Positions 7,501 through 15,783 of a DNA stretch of 37,553 nucleotides are shown piece by piece. Source of the DNA: a virus; IMG/VR virus record IMGVR_UViG_3300025872_000143, positions 1 to 37,553 of that record; one strand, given 5' to 3'. How positions within the stretch are numbered: position 1 is the stretch's first letter; every line of letters begins with the position of its first letter. A model generated the notes under the pieces. It did no database searches and was not told the origin of the DNA. It was given only the letters and a program-made list of their open reading frames with translations. A program made the translations under genes and the position numbers.

Positions 7501-8054
7501 GTCGCCGACTTGACGATCAGGTTCGCCCGCAGCAGCGTAATGCTATTGGATGCCTGATTGGTCTGCGCGCAAATGTCAATCGTATCGCCGGCCGTGAACG
7601 CCGCAACAAACTGCCACGCCGTCGTCACCGGGCTCGTCGGCACACGGTCAGTCGCGCGGTTGTTCCCCAGCGCGGTGCCGTTCTTTTGCACGCCATAGAT
7701 GACGTTCGACGTGGCGCTGCCAGACGTGGCCGAAAGCGAGACCTCGACTTCGTATGTGCCAGAGTTGGTGACAATCAGGCTGTCCGTCGAGAACGTGAAG
7801 CCATTCACGGTCCCCGTTACCCAACCGTTCGTCAACTTGTAGTCGGTGTTCGCCGACGGCATCGACACGGCGCTAGTGGTCGTGTTGACACGCATCTCGC
7901 CGATGTAGGTCGGGTTTGTCGCCTGAATGTAGGCATTCACCTCCGTCATGGAGGCGTTGTAGTTGGTCGGATCGCCCGACCTGACGACGGGGACCACATC
8001 GGAAGCCACGAGGCTCCCGATGTCGGTCATCGCGGAGATTTTCTCGTTGGCCAT
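4578..8054 (-). CDS. Large tailspike with C1q/TNF-like, collagen and pectate-lyase-fold regions
   Basis: 1158 residues. An N-terminal stretch of about 45 residues (MANEKISAMTDIGSLVASDV) looks like a virion-attachment segment. Residues ~50-185 resemble a C1q/TNF-type beta-sandwich (YEVEVSLSATSGSATSNVIY, IDICAQTNQASNSITLLRAN). A short collagen-like run at about 189-212 (GPQGPQGPTGP and TGPTGPTGP) leads to AYLDAVADYGAVGD, the hallmark entry of the pectate_lyase_3/tailspike beta-helix. A long Gly/Ser/Thr-rich parallel beta-helix follows, then a beta-rich C-terminus (PLGTYDLGPFINGG ... SVFFTVKVP) that may trimerise or bind receptor. Likely a trimeric polysaccharide-degrading or -binding spike that sets host range. 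Catalytic residues cannot be picked from sequence alone. Confidence 0.85.
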   Translation of the reverse strand: MANEKISAMTDIGSLVASDVVPVVRSGDPTNYNASMTEVNAYIQATNPTYIGEMRVNTTTSAVSMPSANTDYKLTNGWVTGTVNGFTFSTDSLIVTNSGTYEVEVSLSATSGSATSNVIYGVQKNGTALGNNRATDRVPTSPVTTAWQFVAAFTAGDTIDICAQTNQASNSITLLRANLIVKSATGGFGPQGPQGPTGPSGGPTGPTGPTGPAAYLDAVADYGAVGDCVQYQDGTITLGAPDTLVCPSNPFVAGDLNKPIEVSDALGVGSAPLLTTISSVINSGTVVLTSPATNAIGSNYYANTATVVDAGSSGNYAPGDTMTVTGGTAATTTVLTVVKTQIRASSVAISAAGSGGTDGRYRWETSAGVGAPAKGTCVVSGGGVTSVLVTRNGVFTTNPGTLSAIPITITGSGVTGATISANMDVMAAAPSVDGDYTVVPTDPVATGASSPTGGTGATFTISWTRTGKFQYGTDNFTALSDWLNAFNASTSQVSARLPAGIYGLFSGSGLPKITRAGDIFGDGPASSRIQVTEGYTGAWVLAPKNLFPSAGQFDISGPIYTTSSLTNRLRIALMAIGGNQSTTVRPDAVRCYDRVDGLWLEDMLVENMAGVLTSGYTDATSRAYLRESMVRNVMTRSCGTTSQPQIILDAATSGNATNETQFVECAFIGPQGGVFWFKQAKTIKVTSCRIEYEGSDQAVANSDLIKFGSPTTTFQSIQKIDFVSLSVISPPAGYSGIAFYGTTTSGIPAYCAFTDLRIFGAGAGNGISIYSGQSLSFDIKQLSTGGTDILIDSRTDNRRNSTVGTGSTTSAIVLDAGASATNDYYTGGALVISGETRQITAYNGSTKTATVGSLQGSAATFTGAPTVGTAYSIISLIEGPLFITSDDTRAQLQWSVGTNASTAIRGRLAVDGVPTGEMTVYDSLAFKGPDGYEVGAPTGGALGYGKVNASGGFYVNGTAVGTVSSVAETFTGGIISVSGSPITTSGTLALTVAGTSGGIPYFNSGTSWLSSGALAANSVVIGGGAGAAPTGAVLPTGWTITSGTIVPSNTIVLGLSNDLVNTLPLGTYDLGPFINGGTVLNSYAHVASGTITYSGAIGAPGTYTAITGLSSITSNSTTVDTIGTATAANTLSAGQHLWLVVGGTAAAGGSVFFTVKVP

Positions 8055-8060
8055 CAGCCG

Positions 8061-8879
8061 TTACTCCGGCGCCCCGACCATTCGGCAGGTCGTCTCACCG
8101 ACCCCGGTGACTTCCAGTCCCCCGTTCACCGTGTCGGCCTTCACGTCCAAAAAGGCATTCCCGGATCGCTCGAACTCGCGCCAAGTGGTTGTCTCGGCCC
8201 CGTCGCCACGTGAGTAGACGCCCCACACAACCGCGCCCTGCCCCGTGCTGTTCGACGCGATCAGCATGACGGCGCGGGTGAAGTTGTCCGGGATGTTGAA
8301 CGTATTCCACCCGTTCGGCGGTCCACGGTCGGCGGTCAGGCGGCCGTTCGTCCCGTAGAGCGTGCGGCCCTTGACGGTGGGCGGGACGTAGGCCGGACCC
8401 GGAGGACCGGGAATGCCTGGCTCCCCTTGCTCGCCCTTCTCGCCGGGCGGCCCGGCCTCGCCTCGCTCGCCCTTCTCGCCGGTGTCACCCTTCTCGCCAG
8501 TCGGGCCGGGCGGCCCCTGTTCACCCTGCGGCCCCCGGTCGCCGGTGTCACCCTTCTCGCCGCGCTCGCCAGGCGGTCCTTGCTCACCCTGCAAGCCCCG
8601 GTCGCCGGGATCGCCCTTCTCGCCTTTCTCCCCACGCTCGCCGGGCGCCCCCTGCTCGCCGGCCGGCCCGGCGGGACCGCGCTCACCCCGGTCGCCCTTG
8701 GCGCCCTTCGGGCCGTCCGCGCCGACCATGCCGCGTTCGCCGCGCTCGCCCTGCTCACCGCGCTCGCCGGGAGGCCCCGGAGGACCTTCCGGCCCAACCG
8801 GGCCACGGTCGCCGATGTCGCCCTTCGGCCCCTTGGTCGGGTCGCCCTGTTCGGCCGACGGGATCAGGCTGAAACTCAT
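8061..8879 (-). CDS. Collagen-like tail fibre protein
   Basis: 272 residues. After MSFSLIPSAEQGDPTKGPKG, an almost uninterrupted Gly-X-Y array runs from about residue 18 to 162, rich in GERGE, GEKGD and GPPGP triplets with Pro before Gly and Glu/Lys/Arg in Y, the ideal composition for a stable triple helix. A roughly 110-residue beta-rich C-terminal domain follows (LYGTNGRLTADRGPPNGWNT, FTRAVMLIASNSTGQGAVVW, GGLEVTGVGETTCRMVGAPE), probably a trimerisation or receptor-binding head. Overlaps the upstream gene as ATGA and lies 6 nt before the tailspike start. Probably a rod-like virion fibre. Confidence 0.85.
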   Translation of the reverse strand: MSFSLIPSAEQGDPTKGPKGDIGDRGPVGPEGPPGPPGERGEQGERGERGMVGADGPKGAKGDRGERGPAGPAGEQGAPGERGEKGEKGDPGDRGLQGEQGPPGERGEKGDTGDRGPQGEQGPPGPTGEKGDTGEKGERGEAGPPGEKGEQGEPGIPGPPGPAYVPPTVKGRTLYGTNGRLTADRGPPNGWNTFNIPDNFTRAVMLIASNSTGQGAVVWGVYSRGDGAETTTWREFERSGNAFLDVKADTVNGGLEVTGVGETTCRMVGAPE

Positions 8880-9079
8880 GGCGCGATCTCCAGAAGGACC
8901 AGGCCGGAGCCGTCCTCCAACTCGATGAACCCGGAGCCGTCTTCCAGTTCGATGTAGAATGTCTCGCCGCCCCCGCTGGCCGTTGGGAGCGACACGCCCA
9001 TCCGCACGCCGGAATTGCCTGGCGAGCCGCCCAACCCGAAGTTGAGACTGAGGTCAAACGTGGACGGGTTGTCGGACAT
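8876..9079 (-). CDS. Small fibre-region protein with IELEDGSG repeat
   Basis: The ATG at 9079 starts 2 nt after the previous gene's stop; the open frame extends further upstream only as a shadow of that gene. The 67-residue product begins MSDNPSTFDLSLNFGLGGSP and ends with a tandem of FYIELEDGSG, FIELEDGSG and LVLLEIAP. This Leu/Glu-Asp-Gly-Ser repeat is known to me from small proteins beside fibre genes in other phages, where its function is unassigned. Stop overlaps the collagen-like gene start as ATGA. Confidence 0.65.
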   Translation of the reverse strand: MSDNPSTFDLSLNFGLGGSPGNSGVRMGVSLPTASGGGETFYIELEDGSGFIELEDGSGLVLLEIAP

Positions 9080-9081
9080 GC

Positions 9082-9357
9082 TCAGGAAGTCGTGATGGTG
9101 TTGTAGGCGTTGGCGACGACGGCGGTGCCGACGGTGTACTTGGTGCAGGCGAACGGCAGGATGTTGGTGCCGAGCGCGAGATAGGCCACGGCGGTCGAGC
9201 CATCCGCGAACGTGAACGTGCAGGTCCCCGCCGTGGTGGCGTAGAGCATGATGCCCTGCCGCCAACCGTTGGTCGCCGTAGTGTCGTTGGTCAGCGCCTC
9301 GACCCCCTGGATGGGCGCTCCGGCCGACATGGGGTGGCCAATGAGTGAGTAGGTCAC
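9082..9357 (-). CDS. Hypothetical fibre-region protein (91 aa)
   Basis: Starts with GTG at 9357 (AGGAG about 9 nt upstream). The protein has TNGWRQGIMLYATTAGTCTF, TFADGSTAVAYLALGTNILP and CTKYTVGTAVVANAYNTITT. The pattern of a short beta-sandwich with a conserved Gly-Trp turn resembles small head/fibre decoration proteins of phages. No signal peptide or TM. The gene lies between a YadA-like fibre and the collagen-like fibre, so a structural role is likely. Confidence 0.65.
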   Translation of the reverse strand: MTYSLIGHPMSAGAPIQGVEALTNDTTATNGWRQGIMLYATTAGTCTFTFADGSTAVAYLALGTNILPFACTKYTVGTAVVANAYNTITTS

Positions 9358-9390
9358 GACGGTGATCTCCTGTCCCTAGTGGTATACATG

Positions 9391-9408
9391 GCGGGGGGAT
9401 ACCCCCGC
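9391..9408 (-). terminator. GC-rich hairpin between fibre genes, possible weak terminator or RNA structure
   Basis: A perfect inverted repeat GCGGGGG / CCCCCGC (7-bp stem, 4-nt loop) lies 3' of the fibre stop and 5' of the next Shine-Dalgarno, in one of the few gaps in the operon. There is no U-tract on either strand, so it is not a classical intrinsic terminator. It may attenuate or stabilise the mRNA between fibre genes. Confidence 0.4.
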
Positions 9409-9410
9409 AA

Positions 9411-11060
9411 CTAGACGTTTCTCAGCGTGATCAGGCGCAGATAGCAGATCGCCCAGAATGTGTCGGTGTTGCCGGTGGGCGGGGTGTAAGACACGTTGAA
9501 GCCGCCGTTGGTGGTGTCCGCCGTGATCGTCGGGTTGGCCGCCAGCGTGAACGGACTGGCCGAGGCCGGGCCTGCGGTGATGCCGCCGCCGTTGAGCGTC
9601 ACAGTCGTGCTTGCCGCGTTGGCAGCGCGCTCGATCAAAGACTGATCCACGTAGAACGTCGCGGACTTGTTGGTGGTGATGTCGAAGATCAGGATTTCGG
9701 CCGTGAAGGACGCCGCCGAATTGTTCGCCAGGTTGGCGATACTAGTCGAGGACGCCGACCCGCCATCGGCCGTCAGACGAACAGCAGTCGCGCCGGTCGT
9801 CGTGGCGTAGAGCATGTATTCTTCGATCTGGCTTGGCCCGCTCTTGAGCGCGTTGCCGGTGATGTTGCCAGTCGAACGGGCGAGCGCGCCCTTGTTGCCG
9901 TGGTCGGTGGCGTTGTAGCCGAACGTATATGAGTTGGCGCCGCTGGCCGCTCCATTCCACCCGAACCCGCCAGCGAAGGCCCCGGTGATGTTGTTGCCCT
10001 TGCCAAAGGCCATCGCCGTCGAGCCGGTCTGCACGACGTTGCTGTTGCCAACCGCGATGGAGTCCGTGGTGGCGGCGGTGTTGTTGTAGCCGAACGTGAC
10101 CGAGGTCGTACCGCTCGACGTGTTGGAACTGCCGAACGAGACCGAGGTCCCGCCCGATGCGGTGTTGCCGTCGCCGAATGCCGTCGAGGCGTTGCCCGAC
10201 GCGGTGTTCGACCGGCCGAACGCCCACGCGCCGAACGCGCCCCCGGACGCGGCGTTGCCATAGCCGATGGCCGAGCCCTGCGTGCCCGACGCCACGTTGC
10301 CCGCGCCGAACGCGGATGACGTGGTGCCGCTGGCTACCTGCGTCGCGGCAAAGCGGATGGTCTGGAAATCCAGCGCATTCGCGCCTCGCGCGTTGCCTCC
10401 GATTGCCGCCGTGGGGATGCTTGGCACCCAGTTCGATACGGCGCTGCTCGCCAGTGTGTAGAGCGCGGGATGCGGCAGGACGAGGTAGTTGGTCCCGTTC
10501 GACACGATCCGCGCGCCGAACCCGGTCATCAGATAGAACGCCGTCGAGCCCCCGATGGTCGAGGTTGTCGGGGTGATGGTGACTAGCCCAGTGCCAATGT
10601 TTTGCACATCGGTGTAGTAGCCATCGAGGAAGTTCCCACCCCCGCCCGCCTGCGGCAACGTGACCGCGATGGCCGACGCATTGGAGAAGGTGACGAGCTT
10701 GCCGTTGTCCGTCGTCAGGATCGTGTAGGTCGTGCCGGTCTGCGCGTTGGTCGTCTCGGCGGTTGGCCCGGTCGCGCCTTGCGCCCCTTGGGCACCTTGC
10801 GCTCCCTGAGCACCTTGCGAGCCTGTCGCGCCAGTTGCGCCCGCCGCTCCTTGGGCGCCTTGGGCGCCCGTTGCACCTTGCGCGCCCGCCGCTCCTTGGG
10901 CGCCTTGGGCGCCTTGGGCGCCCGTCGCGCCCGTCGCGCCCGTCGCGCCTGTGGGGCCACTCGGAACGGCGGCGGCGATGGTGCCGTCGTTCACCACGAG
11001 GCCCGCCCCGACCTCGATGACCACTCCCGCCGACCAATCCTGTTGGATGTTCCTCGGCAT
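9411..11060 (-). CDS. Tail fibre with collagen-like stalk and YadA-head-like repeats
   Basis: 549 residues from the ATG at 11060, which overlaps the previous stop as TGATG. N-terminus [20 protein letters not shown] and [17 protein letters not shown] leads into about 20 Gly-X-Y triplets dominated by GAQ, GAT and GAA (low proline). Then a [20 protein letters not shown] segment, typical of phage fibre domains. A middle region of about 130 residues has repeating motifs such as [40 protein letters not shown] and [20 protein letters not shown], the (S)xAxGxxN pattern of YadA/Hep-type trimeric adhesin heads. The C-terminal beta-rich domain has [17 protein letters not shown]. Probably a trimeric adhesive fibre. 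Confidence 0.85.
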   Translation of the reverse strand: MPRNIQQDWSAGVVIEVGAGLVVNDGTIAAAVPSGPTGATGATGATGAQGAQGAQGAAGAQGATGAQGAQGAAGATGATGSQGAQGAQGAQGAQGATGPTAETTNAQTGTTYTILTTDNGKLVTFSNASAIAVTLPQAGGGGNFLDGYYTDVQNIGTGLVTITPTTSTIGGSTAFYLMTGFGARIVSNGTNYLVLPHPALYTLASSAVSNWVPSIPTAAIGGNARGANALDFQTIRFAATQVASGTTSSAFGAGNVASGTQGSAIGYGNAASGGAFGAWAFGRSNTASGNASTAFGDGNTASGGTSVSFGSSNTSSGTTSVTFGYNNTAATTDSIAVGNSNVVQTGSTAMAFGKGNNITGAFAGGFGWNGAASGANSYTFGYNATDHGNKGALARSTGNITGNALKSGPSQIEEYMLYATTTGATAVRLTADGGSASSTSIANLANNSAASFTAEILIFDITTNKSATFYVDQSLIERAANAASTTVTLNGGGITAGPASASPFTLAANPTITADTTNGGFNVSYTPPTGNTDTFWAICYLRLITLRNV

Positions 11061-12067
11061 CAGAAGCTCGACAGCGCAACGCGCTTCCAAGTGTTTGTGC
11101 CCGTCGCGATGTAGAGATACGACGAATCCCAGGCATACGAACCAACTAAACCAGAGGCGCCTGCCGAAGTCGGGGCGTTGCCAGAGGATTGCACCAGCCG
11201 ACCGGCCAGGAAAATGCGATCCTCAAACGTTGCAATTCCTGTGACGTATGTCGTCGAACCAAAAGTCGCCGCCCCGGTGACGGACGCTGCCCCGCCAATC
11301 GTGGCCGCGCCGCTGATGTTGGCCGTGGACCCAAACGTAGCCGCGCCCGTCACAGATGCCGCGCCACCGATAGTCGCGGCGCCGCTGATATTGGCCGTCG
11401 ATCCAAAACTGGCCGCGCCGCTCACGCTGGCCGCCCCGGTGATCGTCGTGGCGCCGACAAGCTGGATCGATCCCGCCGTCCCGCCGCCACTACCAGCACT
11501 TCCGGCCGTAATGACGACGCTGCCGCCATTGCCGACATTGCCAAGCCCGGACACGCTGCCGCCCGAAATGGATACCCCGGCCGCGTTGCCGTTCAACACC
11601 GACGCAGAACCGCCCGTAATCGCGATGCCGCCCGCAGTGCCGGCAACACCTGCCGTCGCCGAGCCGCCGGCCAGATTGACAGAACCGCCCGTCCCGCCTG
11701 CCGTGGCCGCCTTGCCGACGACATCAAGCGAACTATCGCCGCCCGTAACGGCGCTGACCGTCGCGGAGCCTGTGACTACAAGATCAATGAATTGAGCATT
11801 GAGCAGCGCCGTCGTGATCTGCTGATAGACCACATATTGCCCGCTCGCGCTCGCAACCGCCGCCCCCGTGTGCTTGTAGCCATTCATCGGCAGGTTCGCG
11901 CTCGGCTGCCCCTGGCCATCCCGCGTCAGCGTGTTGCCAAAGCCCGCCGTCGCTACGGTGTCGAACTGACTATCCATCCGCGACGCCGTGATCGGAATGC
12001 CCGCAGCCGCATCCGCGACCCAGCTATACGGGAGAGTGAAAGTGCCTGAACCGTTCCAGCCGGCCAT
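11060..12067 (-). CDS. Tail fibre protein with 24-residue tandem repeats
   Basis: 335 residues. The N-terminus, [20 protein letters not shown] plus [10 protein letters not shown] and [20 protein letters not shown], is the standard opening of one family of podovirus tail fibre proteins (virion-attachment part, roughly residues 1-90). The middle is Gly/Ala/Ser/Val-rich with GGSV/GGSA strands (100-205), suggesting a repetitive beta-structured shaft. Residues 221-268 are two identical 24-residue units, with a partial third. The C-terminus [20 protein letters not shown] and [10 protein letters not shown] is a common fibre tip ending. Possibly the connector to which the other fibres attach, given that it is the first gene of the fibre block. 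Confidence 0.8.
   Translation of the reverse strand: MAGWNGSGTFTLPYSWVADAAAGIPITASRMDSQFDTVATAGFGNTLTRDGQGQPSANLPMNGYKHTGAAVASASGQYVVYQQITTALLNAQFIDLVVTGSATVSAVTGGDSSLDVVGKAATAGGTGGSVNLAGGSATAGVAGTAGGIAITGGSASVLNGNAAGVSISGGSVSGLGNVGNGGSVVITAGSAGSGGGTAGSIQLVGATTITGAASVSGAASFGSTANISGAATIGGAASVTGAATFGSTANISGAATIGGAASVTGAATFGSTTYVTGIATFEDRIFLAGRLVQSSGNAPTSAGASGLVGSYAWDSSYLYIATGTNTWKRVALSSF
11264..11407 (-). repeat. Two tandem 72-bp coding repeats in the fibre gene
   Basis: They encode two identical copies of [20 protein letters not shown] plus GAAT (residues 221-244 and 245-268); a third, degenerate unit begins [12 protein letters not shown]. The DNA copies differ at several synonymous positions, so the duplication is not very recent and the amino-acid sequence appears to be under selection, or was homogenised earlier. 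Copy number could vary and change shaft length. Confidence 0.75.
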
Positions 12068-12070
12068 GTG

Positions 12071-13987
12071 TTACCTCTGCGGGGAAATGCGCAACGGAGG
12101 AGGTGCGCGATCATTAGAAATGGCGTTACCTGTAACTGCCGCGCTACTCAAGCGCGGCATAGCGAATTGGAACCCATTGGGGTTCATGGACGATTCGATG
12201 GCCCTCTCTGCCAAAGTGCGCGATCGCAAAAGCGATTGAGCCAGCCTATTCACTCCCATTGCGCCGCCGAGCCCGGCCGTCGTCCCTGCAATAGTGACGC
12301 CGAGCGGAACGCCAGTCTGTTGCGTCGTGGCCAAAGCAGCGGCCAAAGCAGCGATCTCGCCCCCTACACCGCGAATGCCTTGGTTGATGAGGTTGCGCTG
12401 TCCTGTGCCGCTGTCAGGTGGCTCCTTCAAAAAACGCTGCCCGATTCGAGCAAGATCGTTCAACGGAACGTCGCCAATATCAGCCCGCGCCGCGTTCGTG
12501 TAGGACTTGTTCACCGCCTGCCGGAGCGCAATCGGGTCAATGTCGCCGGTAGAAGCCCGCGCTCCGCCGACAACATCCCCCCGAACAGTAAGTGGCTCAA
12601 TCGTTGCCTCAGCCTTCCATTCGCGTCTAGCCTGCTTCAACGCGGCGAGATCATCAGGATGGGCATTGCGCTGTAGGTTGTCGTCAAGCACTTCACGAAG
12701 ACGCACGCCGTAGTGCTTAATGTTTGGATCGGGCGATCGTGCCATGTCGCTCAACGGAGTGCCAAAGCGCGTCAAACTCTGGTAAGCCTCACCACTGATA
12801 TTGCCGCCGTTTTGAGCCGCTGTGTTGATGATGTTCATAGCCTGCCGTTCTACGGCAGGGGGAACGTCCGCTCCTGAGTTCATTTTTGCGTGGTCGATTA
12901 CGTCCTGCAACTCTTGCAAGAACGTATTGTTCATGGGAATGGTAGTGCGGTTGGCAACGTCGTCCATGACGGCGCCAATCCGCGCCCGATTTTGCGACAA
13001 CGCTTCTGGAGTTGACACATCGGCGTCAATCCCCGCCTGCTTTAGCACCGCTCGATTCCACGACGACCGCTGGTTTTCTGCAAACTTATCCGCGCCACTC
13101 ATAGGCCAACGACCGCCCTCCGACGTTAGGAATCGGACGAGGCGGTTGTTCGACAGTTGACCGGCACCAAGAGGAATGTCGTAGTCACGCAAAGCGGACT
13201 GCGCTAACCTCGCTTCCTCAAGCGGCAATGTTCCTCCAGCGCGAGGAAGGAAACGATTGCCGATGGCCCCGGCACCATACGCGCCAAGCGTGTTCCCGAT
13301 CAGCGCTGCCGCTAGAGGGGAACCAGGGAACCGCTCTACCGCCTCTCCCCCCACGGCGGCACCGACCGCGCCAGGAAGAAGCGCGCGAGCGGGACCAGTG
13401 ACGCCACCAGCAAGACCCGTTGCTGCGTCCAAAGCTCGACGCCCGGCCCAAGACTCGGGCTGATATTCAGTGCCCCTGGTGGCGTTATAGATCGTGTCTT
13501 TTGCCGTTTCAAAATCAGAGAAAATCGGCTTGTTGGCCGGGCCGCGCGCCGACTCTATCGCTCGTTTCGTGCCAAGATCGGCGCCGGCAAGAGACCCCGC
13601 ATAATCAATCCCCTGCGCCGCTAGGTTGGGAAGCGAACCGAGCCCAGCAAGCAAATTTGCCCCCGCTGTCCCGGCAAAGCGCGCTGCATCCTTTACCCAA
13701 GAACCAGACGGGCCGGAAATCGCGTGCGACGGCGCCGGCCGGTTGTCCGGGAACAACTGCTGCGGCATCGGGCCGCCAACTTCGCCAGCGGCGGCTGCTG
13801 GCTCAGGAATGCCCCATTGGGCTTTGGCGCGCGTTTCAACGTCACCCTTGGATGTGACCGCCGGCACGGCGCCGAGGAACCGATCCAAGAACGAAGGCCC
13901 CTGTTCAACTTGCTTAGGCGCAACAGGCGCCGTCGCTTGCGGTTGCGTCTCGGTCGCCAGATAACGATCTACAAACGACCCGCTCAT
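12071..13987 (-). CDS. Large internal virion / DNA ejection protein
   Basis: 638 residues from the ATG at 13987 (ATGA overlap with the upstream stop). The N-terminus (MSGSFVDRYLATETQPQ, then PSFLDRFLGAVPAV) is followed by a hydrophobic, Gly/Ala-rich stretch (ANLLAGLGSLPNLAAQGIDY, GVTGPARALLPGAVGAAVGG, GSPLAAALIGNTLGAYGAGA) that could insert in membranes. A long helical C-terminal half follows (VPPAVERQAMNIINTAAQNG, VRLREVLDDNLQRNAHPDDL, AALKQARREWKAE). This architecture is that of podovirus ejection proteins that form or traverse the trans-envelope conduit. Placed directly after the transglycosylase-domain protein. No enzyme motif recognised. Confidence 0.7.
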   Translation of the reverse strand: MSGSFVDRYLATETQPQATAPVAPKQVEQGPSFLDRFLGAVPAVTSKGDVETRAKAQWGIPEPAAAAGEVGGPMPQQLFPDNRPAPSHAISGPSGSWVKDAARFAGTAGANLLAGLGSLPNLAAQGIDYAGSLAGADLGTKRAIESARGPANKPIFSDFETAKDTIYNATRGTEYQPESWAGRRALDAATGLAGGVTGPARALLPGAVGAAVGGEAVERFPGSPLAAALIGNTLGAYGAGAIGNRFLPRAGGTLPLEEARLAQSALRDYDIPLGAGQLSNNRLVRFLTSEGGRWPMSGADKFAENQRSSWNRAVLKQAGIDADVSTPEALSQNRARIGAVMDDVANRTTIPMNNTFLQELQDVIDHAKMNSGADVPPAVERQAMNIINTAAQNGGNISGEAYQSLTRFGTPLSDMARSPDPNIKHYGVRLREVLDDNLQRNAHPDDLAALKQARREWKAEATIEPLTVRGDVVGGARASTGDIDPIALRQAVNKSYTNAARADIGDVPLNDLARIGQRFLKEPPDSGTGQRNLINQGIRGVGGEIAALAAALATTQQTGVPLGVTIAGTTAGLGGAMGVNRLAQSLLRSRTLAERAIESSMNPNGFQFAMPRLSSAAVTGNAISNDRAPPPLRISPQR

Positions 13988-15783
13988 TTTCTCGCCGCAG
14001 CAGCCTTCCACTGCGCGTCAAACTCTTCAGGAGAAATGCCCTCAGCAGCGGCGGCATCACGCCCTTCATGATAGAATTTTACGCCTCCGGCGCCACGCAG
14101 CGTCATGGGGACATCGCGGATAAAGCGCGTCCACGCGCCCTGCGCGCCGTCGTAAGTTTTGTTCTGCGCATACCACTTTTCGTAGAAATCAGCGCGTTCC
14201 ATCTGCCGCATGGCCGCACTTTCGACCATCCGCATGAGCAGGTCATTCGCTTCCATCGTGTTCGTGGCCTTAGCGAACTGCTCGCGCATACGCGCCGCGT
14301 CGCCCTCAGTCTGAACGCCCTTCTGCCGGAGTTGCTCTCCGAGAACGATGGCCGACAAAGCGCCGTTGAATGCCTGAAGCGTCTGTGCATCGCGCACCCG
14401 AGTCGTGTCTTTTACGCCGAGAGCATCTAGCACAGACCCAATCAATTCCTTGGCAGGCGCAAGGCGGCTTGTTTCAGCGCCGATGTTGCGAAGTTGCCGA
14501 ACTTGATCGATGGTAGAAGCCGCCACGTCGGCTTGATCACGCAGCGCCGCCGCCTGCTTGGCAAGCGTCTGCCCACGCTCCGTCGCCTCTGCGTTGGGGC
14601 CGCGCTGGTCCACAGTCACCATCGGCCCCGGCGTCGGGGCCGATTGTCCAATCGCCGAATCACGCGAGGCATACACCCAACGAGGGTTGCCCTTTTCATC
14701 CACGCCATTCTGCACAACAACGGGTTGCTGCGTGCGATCTTCATTACGCACCAGAACGCGACCACTTGCGTCCACCAATGCGCCGCCGGGCGAAAGAGAG
14801 TGCGTCTGCGGCTTCTCCATACCCAACTTGGCATACATATCCGCCTGCGCCTTATATGCAGGGGCCTGCGTCTTGATGAACGGATTGGTCGAAGCCTCTG
14901 CCGCTTGGTAGCGACGCAGGTATTCTTGGGCCAGCGCCATATACTGCCCGGACTGCGGATCGGCACGAGGAGCGCCACCCTGCGGCATTCCGCCGCCGCC
15001 ATCCCAAGCGCGATACGGCGCAGCAACTTGGCCGGCCGTCTGTTGCGCCAACTGCGGGTTAGCCTTCAAATAGGCCGCAGCCTGTTCGGGCGGCAAACTC
15101 GTCTGAATGATTGAAGCGGCTGAGGCGTTCGGGTCCGCTTTCCACATCGCGGCGGCAACACCAGGGCCGAGAAAGTGTGCAAGCCCCTTAGCTCCGTTGG
15201 TCGGCTGAACGCCGGCCGACTGCAACACAGGAGCATTCTGCGCCCCATACCATTCAATCGCATCACGCGCGATGGCCGGATCGTTTCGGGCAGCCAAAAC
15301 CTGCTGCGGGTCCATTCCCTGAAACCGCTGAGGATTGGCCTGCGCAAACTGCATCCACGTCCCGTTGGTGAACTGCCCGATGCCGTTGGCAGAAGACATG
15401 GGGTTCTGACCGCGCCCCTCGCGCTGGTCGATCAGGTCTGTATAACCACCGCCAGTCGTAGGCACCGGCAACGACTGAGGCTGCCCACCCTGCGGCACGC
15501 TTCCACCCATAGGCAGATCGCCCGGCCCATCTTCGTTGCCGTATTGGAGGAAGTTTTTGGCCTTCCTCTGCATTGTTTCGCCTTCGGCCTTAATCTCATT
15601 CTCAGCGCCGCTCGCCATCTTCGTCCCGACGTAAGCGTTCGCCAGCCGGGCCAGCGCCTGCCAGGGCGACGCGGGCGCAACCGAAGACGCCTCCTGCGCC
15701 ATGTCCAGCCCCGCCTGCTGACGCCGGATAGCCGTCGCAAGAGCCGGATTGGAGAGATACAGCGAGGTTAGCGAGTTGCTCAT
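13984..15783 (-). CDS. Ejection protein with lytic transglycosylase-like domain
   Basis: 599 residues from the ATG at 15783 (ATGA overlap). The opening MSNSLTSLYLSNPALATAIR is typical of internal virion proteins. Residues ~113-200 contain YTDLIDQREGRGQNPMSSAN, GIGQFTNGTWMQFAQ and a helix ending RDAIEWYGAQNAPVL. This is an SLT-like muramidase motif order, with E122 the likely catalytic glutamate and the S-NGIGQF-TW signature after it. The rest is a long Gln/Ala-rich helical region (AAYLKANPQLAQQTAGQVAA; YMALAQEYLRRYQAAEAS; RTQQPVVVQNGVDEKGNPRW; KELIGSVLDALGV). It would locally degrade peptidoglycan during genome ejection. Domain call is good, the overall role follows from family context. Confidence 0.8.
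   Translation of the reverse strand: MSNSLTSLYLSNPALATAIRRQQAGLDMAQEASSVAPASPWQALARLANAYVGTKMASGAENEIKAEGETMQRKAKNFLQYGNEDGPGDLPMGGSVPQGGQPQSLPVPTTGGGYTDLIDQREGRGQNPMSSANGIGQFTNGTWMQFAQANPQRFQGMDPQQVLAARNDPAIARDAIEWYGAQNAPVLQSAGVQPTNGAKGLAHFLGPGVAAAMWKADPNASAASIIQTSLPPEQAAAYLKANPQLAQQTAGQVAAPYRAWDGGGGMPQGGAPRADPQSGQYMALAQEYLRRYQAAEASTNPFIKTQAPAYKAQADMYAKLGMEKPQTHSLSPGGALVDASGRVLVRNEDRTQQPVVVQNGVDEKGNPRWVYASRDSAIGQSAPTPGPMVTVDQRGPNAEATERGQTLAKQAAALRDQADVAASTIDQVRQLRNIGAETSRLAPAKELIGSVLDALGVKDTTRVRDAQTLQAFNGALSAIVLGEQLRQKGVQTEGDAARMREQFAKATNTMEANDLLMRMVESAAMRQMERADFYEKWYAQNKTYDGAQGAWTRFIRDVPMTLRGAGGVKFYHEGRDAAAAEGISPEEFDAQWKAAAARK

Noticed and set aside
6645-8213. Long + strand open frame opposite the tailspike gene (522 codons)
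   Set aside because: Arg/His-rich composition with no recognisable domains, typical of a mirror frame of a GC-rich real gene. The minus strand frame has clear fibre domains.
8413-8957. Dense periodic repeats opposite and within the collagen-like gene, considered as a CRISPR or satellite array
   Set aside because: The periodicity is the 9-nt Gly-X-Y codon rhythm of a collagen-like protein; there are no spacers and no Cas genes.
4578-12067. Fibre region considered as a diversity-generating retroelement target
   Set aside because: No reverse transcriptase and no adenine-mutated template/variable repeat pair were seen in the window.
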